Part shown: positions 56,480-64,000 of the stretch, one piece after another | How positions within the stretch are numbered: the stretch's first letter is position 1 | Layout: every line of letters starts with the position of its first letter | Assembly: GCF_037893015.1 (NCBI RefSeq) | Contig: NC_133666.1 | Span: forward strand, 565,654,602-565,718,601 | Reading direction: 5' to 3' | Length of the DNA stretch: 64,000 nt | Source of the DNA: Macrotis lagotis | Lineage: Eukaryota; Chordata; Mammalia; Peramelemorphia; Peramelidae | Translations under genes and position numbers: made by a program | Notes under the pieces: model-generated | Seen by the model: the letters and a program-made list of their open reading frames with translations, nothing else | What the model was told of the DNA's origin: nothing | Database searches by the model: none

Positions 56480-57830
56480 TTTTAAATGTTTTAAATGTCT
56501 TGAAGTAACCTCAGAGTTGTTTGCATCTCTTGGCCAGGTAAATAGAGAGCCAGCCTTAAAGCCATATCTCTATCTCCTTTGCTCTCACTATCTTAAAACT
56601 ATAGTCTGGCTTTCAATTGCATCATTCAACTGAAATTGCTCTCTTTAAAGTTACTAATCTCTTCTCTGCTAAATCTAATGACTTATTTATAGTCCTCAAT
56701 CTTTTTGACCTCTTTGCAGCTTTTGACTCCCTTTGATCACCCTCTTCTTGATACTCTTTTTTTCCTAGATTTTTGTGTTTTCTCCTGATTCTCCTACCTA
56801 TCTGCCCACTCTCTATTCTTCTGCTGATCCTCCTCTAGGTCACAACTACTAACATCAGGTCTATCATAAGACCTTTTCACCATTTTTACTGTATCACTCC
56901 ATAATCTCTTTAGCTCCTATAAATTCAGTTATATAAATGCAGATAATTCTGTGTTGTGTTTGTCCAACCCTAACCTCTTTTCTGACTTTGTCTCCTATCA
57001 CCATGTGCCTTTTATTTAGAAGATATCTCAAACACAACTTGTCTAAAACATTACTCATTTTCTTTCTTCCTCAATCATCATCCTCTCTTCTACTTTGTTA
57101 CACTTAAGGGTTTCACCATTCTCCCATTTGCCCAAGCTCACAATCTTGATTTCTCATTCATGTTCACTTCCCATATCCTCTGCATTGCCAAGTTTACTCT
57201 AATCTCATAGCACCTCTTGATTCAAATTTCTCTGGCCCCTAATCCTTCCTCTATTCAGTTATGAAAATGATTGTTTTTTAAAACTCAAGGACTGACCATA
57301 TTGCTCGACTACATAATAAACTTCAGGAGCTTATCACGTCCAAAATTAAATAAACTCCAGGATTTTCTTATCTCTTCCAAAATCAAACATAAAAGCCTGT
57401 TTGGCTTTTATAACTTGGTCCGTTTCCAATCCTCCTACACATTATTCCCTTTCACATATTCTAGATCCAGCAACATTGGCCTTTTTGCTCTTCATCTCAT
57501 TGTGTGCTTATCTCTCAACTCCCAATTTCTGGCTAACTCCTATGCCTCAAAATGTTGCCTCTTAGTTTTCTTCGTGGACTCAGGTCATCTCCCACTTCCT
57601 GCAAGAGGCCTTTCAGGTCCACCTCGATGCTAGCAATTTCCCTATGCATTACTTTATATTTATCCTTTAGATAGCTAGTGTATATGTAGTTATTTGCCAC
57701 TTCTTCTCTCCCCTGTTGGAAAGGGACTATGTTTTTGCTTTGTGTGTGTGTGTGTGTGTTCCCCTACCTTACTTAAAACACAGAAGGCACTTAACAAATA
57801 CATGTTGATTTTTCTTAAAATCTAGATGGG
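56480..57830 (+). mobile_element. L2-type LINE, sense, 1.35 kb to the 3' end
   Basis: Continuous LINE2 order: 'ttactaatctcttctctgctaaatctaatg', 'cttttgactccctttgatcaccctcttcttgatactc', 'tctcctacctatctgcc', 'taaaagcctgtttggcttttataac', 'cagcaacattggcctttttgctcttc', and a 3' end 'aaaacacagaaggcacttaacaaatacatgttgatt'. A (TG)n run lies at 57740-57760. Coding is broken. Confidence 0.78.
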
Positions 57831-58354
57831 GGGAGATAAGCTATTCATGAACCCAAGTAGTGACCAGCAGAAGGTGCAATATATTATAATTAATTTACAC
57901 TTATTTTACATGCCAAGATTTACTTACAGTGTTTTATAAAAAGCTGACAGGACAAACTTAGGAAGACTCAATTTATTTGCCATGTATAGTCAGATATACT
58001 CTGTGCATGGCAGCTAATCATATGAATTTGTTATATTTTAGATTTGGAGGGGTTTTTAAAAATCATCTAGCCAAGTTGCTTACTTGATGAATGATATGTT
58101 GATCTTCTGTCAACCACCCCATACTTAGGAATGTTGAAAAATTAATTTTCATACTTATATTTTGTTTAAATAAAACTGGATGAAGAAGTTAATTTATTAT
58201 TGAAGATTTATTTCTGTAACTGAATTTGAAGCTTTAAGATTCTGATTTGGAATAGTCTGTTGGTGTTAGGCTAAGGTTGATGAAAGAGGATTTAGTAGGG
58301 GACGAAATCCAAGTGTAGTCAGTGGGGGAGAGAAGAGGAAGCTCTGGGTGAATG

Positions 58355-58570
58355 GCCTTAATTTTTCTTTTTCGTTTTCTTTTTCTTCTCTTTTCTTTTT
58401 TTTTTTTTTAGGTTTTTTTTTGCTAGGCAATGGGGTTAAGTGGCTTGCCCAAGGCCACAGAGCTAGGTAATTATTAAGTGTCTGAGACCGGATTTGAACC
58501 CAGGTACTCCTGACTCCAAGGCTGATGCTTTATCCACTGCGCCACCTAGCCTCCCCAGCCTTAATTTTTC
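58355..58570 (-). mobile_element. SINE, antisense, 13-bp TSD
   Basis: Body 58368-58557 with a long pyrimidine tail (T/C-rich, 58363-58410). TSD gccttaatttttc at 58355-58367 and 58558-58570. Confidence 0.9.
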
Positions 58571-59650
58571 AATGAAGTTTCAGGCAAGTTTTCACCTGAG
58601 AAATCTGGGAAGAGGATAATATGGTAGACAAGGAATGAAGGAAAAAGTTTGAAAAAGCTACTCTTGTGAGTGTGATAGTGAATTAATTAGGGAGGTGTAA
58701 AAGATTAAATTTCTTATAGTGAAGACTCAGTTGAAATTCAGATTTGTAGTAGACCTATTCAGAATAGTTTTGTGATTTTTCTCCATGAGAATACAGGGGT
58801 AAACAATGGATGGATGGAATAATTCAGTACTGGAGTTGGCAAGGCACTGTTTGTATAAGGATATCAAGATTTGTAGTTAAAGATGAACTTTTTGGTTCAT
58901 CATTGTGTTTGAAAAGCTAGGGAAGGGAGAATATAACTAAAGCAGGGCAGAATGCTTAGAATTGGAGAAGTTGGAGATCTTGATGACCTCCAATGAGATG
59001 AGGATAATAACTAGAATTGGATAGCAAGTGTTTTAAACCAGAGGGAAAGATTTTGGAATGATAAAATATTAGAATCATTTAAAGGAATACTGTGATCCTG
59101 AACAAAACACTCGTGAGTGAAAAGAGTGATAATTTTTGTGGGTAGCTGAGGTAGAATGGAAGAATATGTTATGGGAATTATACTGATTATACTGAAAAAT
59201 TAGAAAGTTTAGGGTGTTTGAGGAAAGATTCAATATGGATTTTGAAGTCACCCAACATGAGGGTAGAGGTTGGAGAGGAGAGAAGAAAGATTGAATCAGA
59301 ATCTTTATTGTATGATAAATTAGGATTGATTGAACATCAAAGGAGGAGAGATTACCAAGTCTGAACAAAAGACTCCCTTCTTCCCTGCCATCCCAGTCAG
59401 TCACCAGGCATTTGTGAAACCAGAAAGTACTACTAGGTCTTAGAAGATGTTCAAGGATGCTGATTCTTTAGGAGGGAGCCAGTAGATAGGAGAAAATGGG
59501 AAGGGAAGAGGTTAAGATGAGAAAAGTTTGTTAGATATGTAACAGGCATTCTAGAGAGAATCTTAGATGGTGGGACCGAGGGATGGGAGTAAGGAAGAAT
59601 GTAGTAGGGATTTGGAATGGAGGTTTGGATGTGTCTGCTTCTGTTGGACA
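58571..59650. other. Unassigned intronic sequence, purine-rich on +
   Basis: Purine-rich with 'aggataat', 'gggaag' motifs and no clear family. Open frame at 59075-59404 (minus) has no recognisable product. Confidence 0.4.
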
Positions 59651-59659
59651 GGTAATTTG

Positions 59660-59825
59660 ATTTCTATCCCCCTATTTTGTATGTGTTTTGCATATATCTG
59701 TCTATATGTTACTGCCTTCAGGATTCTCAAAGGTAGTTTCTTTGTGGACAGAAACCTTTTTGCCCTTTTTTTGAATTCCTAGTGTTAGCACATAATAGAT
59801 GCTTAATATTTGTTGAATCAAATGA
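59660..59825 (+). mobile_element. L2/MIR-type 3' end
   Basis: 'gtggacagaaaccttttt...gaattcctagtgttagcacataatagatgcttaatatttgttgaatca' matches the common LINE2/MIR terminal block. Confidence 0.65.
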
Positions 59826-59869
59826 CTTGCACATTGTTATAAACTGGTGTCAGAGAAAGATAAGAATGA

Positions 59870-60240
59870 TTGAATTTAGAAAATATTATGTATTTATACA
59901 TGTGAGACCCAATATTAAGGAGTAGAGTTACAAAAAAGGTACTTTTCCCTGTTCTCTGGGATCTTACATTCTAATGAGGGAACCAGACAAAAAGGAAGTT
60001 TCACTTTCATGTTTGGATGGAAAGTTCCCATAGCCTTTAGAATGTAGAGGCAAAGAGGTAAAGCATATTTTAATATTTCCATCGACAAAAACAGATCTAT
60101 TGCCGAGGTTCTTAAGGTTTGGCGTTTGACAGTGCCAAAGATTGGTGGTTAGAACTTTATTTTTTTGGCAACCAGGTTTTCTGAAGAGGCAGAGGCTATG
60201 GCACCTGCAAAAGCTTTTGCTGGATAACAAGTATTGCTTT
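59870..60240 (-). mobile_element. MIR/L2-type block plus unassigned sequence
   Basis: 59950-59995 ('ctgttctctgggatcttacattctaatgaggga') is the reversed L2/MIR block. The rest, including an 88-codon minus-strand frame at 59964-60230, has no recognised product. Confidence 0.45.
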
Positions 60241-60945
60241 CCTAGATAATAACTCTGGACTCTTTGATGAAACTAGGACCCTGGTAAACCAGTAATATGG
60301 AGGAAGGGCTAGCATTCTTGAAACTCTGGGGCTTACCTGTGCATGTTGGGGGCTTATCTTGGCAAGTTGATAGTGGAAGGGATGGTCACTTAGGGGCCAA
60401 TTAATCTGCTTTTACCTCTTTGATAAGAGGGGAAGTAGTGATACCTGAGGTGGGTGGTGATTTTATGCAGTTAGGGAAATGCTACTCTTTCCTTTGCTAG
60501 GATTCTAGCCTGGTTGTCTACCCTACGGATGGCAGTTGGTTGCTCTTTGATGTGAGTCCAGGTCTGTCTTCCAAATTTGCCAATCCGACATACTCTCCAC
60601 TACACCAAGGAGATCAAATTCTAATAGAAGTAGTGGCTACTAAACCTTTCAGCTGACCACATATTGACTTAGAAAACCACATATTAACATTATATTCTGT
60701 TGTATTTTCATTTGTTTTGTGAAATATTTCTCAATTATATTTTAATCTGGTTTGGCCCTGAGTGTCTACCAGGTGTTTGACCCCACTGCTTCCAATATGT
60801 TGTATTTGAGTTTTTTTTTGTTTTTTGAAAAATGTTTCTGGTAGTGATGATCAGGATCTAACAGTAGTTTGGAGGATAGATTGTTAGGGTCAGAGTATAA
60901 GAATACTTACGTTATTTGAAAGAAATACAAAATCCTCTAGTTGGC
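60241..60945. other. No feature recognised
   Basis: Intronic sequence without recognisable exon or repeat. Confidence 0.4.
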
Positions 60946-60949
60946 ATAT

Positions 60950-61390
60950 AAAGTTTGTCATAAATTTTCCAGCCTTACCAGTTTTCTTATACTTTGTTTC
61001 TTATCACCATGGCATTACACCCCCCTCTCTACTTCTTGCTGCTCACTTGGGCCTACAGTACATCTAACCTATTTGCTGTTCCTTGAACACAATACTTCCT
61101 CCTCATCTTTCATCCTTCTTCCTCATGATTTACTTTAATTTCTTAAGGATTAAAAGATGCCTGTATTTTTTGCAGAAGACCTTTCCAGGTGTTAGTGCCA
61201 TTTCTTCTGAGATTTCCTCTCATTAACTTGGTTTATACCTTATTTATACCTAGCTATTTATATATTGTCTCTTCCATTAGCTTGTGTTCTACCTGAAGAC
61301 AAGGACTGTTTTTATCTTTGTATTTCCAATACTTAGCAGATATTGCATTTTGTGAATGGCATATTGTAATGATTGTTGATTATGTAGCAA
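60950..61390 (+). mobile_element. L2-type LINE 3' end, sense
   Basis: 'ctgctcacttgggcctacagtacatctaacctatttgctgttccttgaacac' and 'tagcttgtgttctacctgaagacaaggactg' with the terminal 'ccaatacttagcag' are LINE2 3' blocks. Confidence 0.7.
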
Positions 61391-61689
61391 TTTAGGTCTG
61401 TAGTGATAAGAATTGATGATAGTGATAGTGGAATGGAGAGGAATTCTAGCAATATTTCAAATGAAGTTATGTTAATGTTGCAAGTGATTGAATATAAGGA
61501 AGGATATGAAGTAACTTCAAGGTTTCAAACCTTACAGAGTAGTATTGTGCAGATTATAGAAATAGAGACTTTATAAAGTAAACCAAATTTCCAAAAAAGA
61601 TTAATTTTTTACAGGTAATGAGAGTTTGAATTTCAGGGACATTAGAAAAAATATTCTCTTAGAAGCTATTATTGCTATATATTTTAATT

Positions 61690-63010
61690 TTATATGTCTT
61701 TTGATTAGTTAGTCAACTAGCCCACTATGTACCAGACACTATGAAATGATGGGGATATAGAATGACACAAAACACAGTCCTTGTCTTTGAGAAGCTCACA
61801 ATCTAATAGGGAGACAGCAGGTGAAAAAGCTACATAAAGAGGGAATTCCACTGGAAGTGAGACATTGGAAAAAGATTTCTGTAATAGATGGAATATTAGC
61901 TGGGACTTACAGGAAGCCAGGGGAATAAAATGGCAGATAGTAAGAGGAGTGAGGAAGGACATGGTTGGACCTAAGCTTTAGGAAAGTCACATTGGTGGCT
62001 GAAAGGAAGATGAATTGAAATTTGTTAAGACCTACCAGCAAGCTATTTCAGTAGTCCAAGTGAGAGGGCTTATATACAGGGTGGTTGCAATATCAGAAGA
62101 GAGAAGAAGGCATATTGAGATGTTAAATAAACAGGCATTGGCTAGATATAAGGGTTAAGAGATAGGAGTGAAGATGACTCACAACTTCAGGTTGTGAATC
62201 TGAAGGACAGGAGACTGGTGATACTTTCTAGATAGTAATAGGGAGGTAGGAGCTGGTGGACAGTTCTTGGGGTGGAGGGAAAGATTATCAATTCTGTTTT
62301 GGACATGTTTAGTTTAAGATATGGACATCTAGTTTGAAATGCCTGAAAGTCAGTTGGGGATCAGGAGATTGGAGGTGAGAAGAGAAGTTAGGATAGAATA
62401 AGTAGATTTTGTATTTATCAACATAAAAATGGTAATTAAATCCATAGGAACTGATGTGATTACCAAGTGAAATAGTATAGAGGGAAAAGAGAAGAGAGTT
62501 CAGAAGAGACTCCTTAGAGACATCTAAGGACAACTTTGATAAGAGTCCAATTTTATTTTTTAAAGTTTACTTAAAAGGAGTAGTCTTGTAGGTAGGTAGG
62601 AGAGAGTGGTGTCTCAAAACTGAGAGTGAAGAGAATATTAAGCAGGTGGGGTGATCATTGGTGTATAGGGATTGCAGAGATGTCAAGAAGAATAAGAATT
62701 GCGAAAAACTATTTTATTTTGAAATTAACAGAACATTGTCAACTTTTGGACAGCAATTTTGGTGGAATGGTGAGGTTGGAAGCTGGATTGTAAGAGGTTA
62801 AGAAGTGAATAAGGGGGGAAAAGTGAAAGCATCTATTATACAAAAGGGCATATAATATAGAGGACAATAACTGTAGGTAAGATAGAATCAAAGAGGACTT
62901 TTTGAAGATGAAGATTACCTGGACTTGTTTATAGGCAATAGGGAGAGATTGAAGATAGAGTGAAAATGAGATGGGGCAATCTTTTGGAGGGGAAGGCTGG
63001 GTGCAGTTAG
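61690..63010 (-). mobile_element. L2-type LINE, antisense, 1.3 kb
   Basis: Reversed family order over a long distance: 'ccttgtctttgagaagctcacaatctaatagg', 'gggacttacaggaagccagggg', 'agcaagctatttcagtagtccaagtgagagg', 'gttttggacatgtttagtttaagatatggacatctagtttgaaatgcctgaaagtcag', and 'gtgattaccaagtgaaatag'. One of the most complete antisense L2 copies. Confidence 0.8.
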
Positions 63011-64000
63011 AGCATTGTCTTGGTGCTTTGAGGTCCCAGGTGAATAAAATACAAGTATTTTATACAACTTAAATGCAAGTCATTATTGGTAATTTATTCA
63101 TCTTTTCCCATTACTTTTTATATTGCTGATAATTTTGATTTCGTTACTATTACTATGAGTGTACTATGCTCATTACTATGAGAATAATCACGATTTAAAA
63201 AATAGACACTGAGCAAACTCATGCAATTTTCCAAATTAGTCAGTCAATAGACATTTGTTAAGTACCTGTCATAAATAGGCATTGTACTTAGCACTGAGCA
63301 TACAAAAAGAGACATTGATTAAATCTAGTTTTTGCTCTTTCTTCTTTTTTCTGGATCCAGCCCTTGTCCATCTGTATTGCCTGTCCACATTATGAATTAA
63401 TGGACTATATCTCATACATGTACATTTTTTCACTATTTTTTTAAAGTTGATTTTCTTTTTTGGGGTAGTCATTGAAGGAACCCTATAATCTATATGAAGT
63501 CAATACAATATCCTCTGCAAATTAATACCTCTAGAAATAAAGGGATCTCTTTCCTTTTGATCTTGTACAGACATCATTCAAGATAGTGACAATTGCTTTT
63601 TAAGAAGTATATATCTCCTTATTTTTATAGTTTTCTGGTACTGATGAATGATTTTTAAGTTAACATATTCATGGCAATCCCATTTCTGGAGGAGTCTTCT
63701 AAGCTACAGTTTGCTCTGTCATGTCGAGTGTTTTTTTAAAATTGTTTTATGAATGTTTTTCTTTTTCATAACATTGTTACTTTTCTCTTACTGCCTCATA
63801 CTCTCTCCCCAAATGAGTACTGTCAAACAAAATATATCAATACATTACCAATGAGTAATGAGTAAGAGTGTTTGCTTTATTCTGCACCTGTAGTCTACTG
63901 CTTCATTAAAAGTTGGGAAGTACACTTCACTGGCAGACTACTGTGAAGTCAGGCTTAGCCATTGCATTGTTTTCATACTTTATTCTTTTCCTTTACATTA
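63011..64000. other. Intronic sequence to the window end, mostly unassigned
   Basis: 63240-63310 ('agtcaatagacatttgttaagtacctgtcataaataggcattgtacttagcactgagcatacaaa') is a MIR/L2-type antisense 3' block. No EMC2 exon is visible. Confidence 0.5.

Larger units (their letters stand above)
52910..64000 (+). other. EMC2: EMC2 intron 1 (5' 11.1 kb, no second exon seen)
   Basis: The intron starts with gtaacc at 52910 and continues to the window end. I looked on the + strand for a continuation beginning with the end of a GAG/GAA codon followed by ATG and a lysine/arginine/glutamate-rich stretch as in EMC2, and found none. The sequence is filled by SINEs (53.5, 54.3, 55.6, 58.4 kb), L2 in both orientations and unassigned AT-rich DNA. 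The second exon is inferred to lie beyond 64000. Confidence 0.8.

Noticed and set aside
57271..57633. 120-codon plus-strand frame
   Set aside because: Lies wholly within sense L2 and matches the order of L2 nucleotide blocks; not a host exon.
59964..60230. 88-codon minus-strand frame, considered as a processed pseudogene
   Set aside because: No match to any ribosomal or housekeeping protein I can recall; flanked by L2/MIR debris and lacks a poly(A) tail or TSD.

Overview
This is a mammalian, almost certainly marsupial, chromosomal window. It is AT-rich, about 80-90% noncoding, and dense with retroposon debris. The most frequent repeat is a tRNA-derived SINE of about 150 bp. It starts near 'ggggcagctaggtggc', has internal 'gagttcaaatc' and 'cttgggcaagccacttaacccc' blocks, and ends 'ttgcaaaaa'. 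It occurs in both orientations about 20 times, many copies with clear target-site duplications (TSDs). Longer relatives carry BovB/RTE-like 3' tails, and old L2, CR1/L3, MIR-like, L1 and RTE fragments fill most of the rest. That mixture, plus a HAL1-like ORF1-only LINE, is typical of marsupials. The SINE looks more like the Australasian type than the common Monodelphis SINE1, but the species cannot be fixed from sequence alone.

Layout: positions 1-52,600 hold no exon I can recognise and read as intergenic sequence. It contains L2 (1.06-3.37 kb and elsewhere), CR1/L3 (3.4-4.1 kb), RTE reverse-transcriptase fragments (6.1, 22.9 and 31.7 kb), an L1 5' half followed by the C-terminal part of a different LINE reverse transcriptase (24.0-26.45 kb), a nested L1-in-L1 with a perfect 17-bp TSD (26.44-27.66 kb), antisense L1 blocks (35.2-37.1 and 43.6-46.8 kb), and a 3.5-kb ORF1-only LINE with a perfect 14-bp TSD (47,153-50,690). 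A 150-bp CT tract (52.43-52.58 kb) leads directly into a CpG island.

The single recognisable gene is EMC2 (ER membrane complex subunit 2). Its promoter CpG island spans about 52.64-53.42 kb. Its first coding exon starts at ATG 52,870 and ends at a GT donor at 52,910, and the remaining 11 kb is intron 1. The exon encodes 13 complete residues (MAKVSELYDVTWE) plus one base of the next codon. No second exon was found before the window ends. The promoter is TATA-less and carries GC boxes, CCAAT, a CRE half-site, a CACGTG E-box and a YY1-type element over the start codon, all typical of a housekeeping gene.

The least expected items are the ORF1-only LINE with antisense SINE-like units inside its 3' region, two long imperfect inverted repeats (8.94-9.02 and 12.53-12.75 kb; the second has a SINE fragment in its loop), and several stacked insertions that give a relative age order. 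I saw no evidence of a wholly new biological system. All repeat-family names rest on recalled consensus features, not on a database search.
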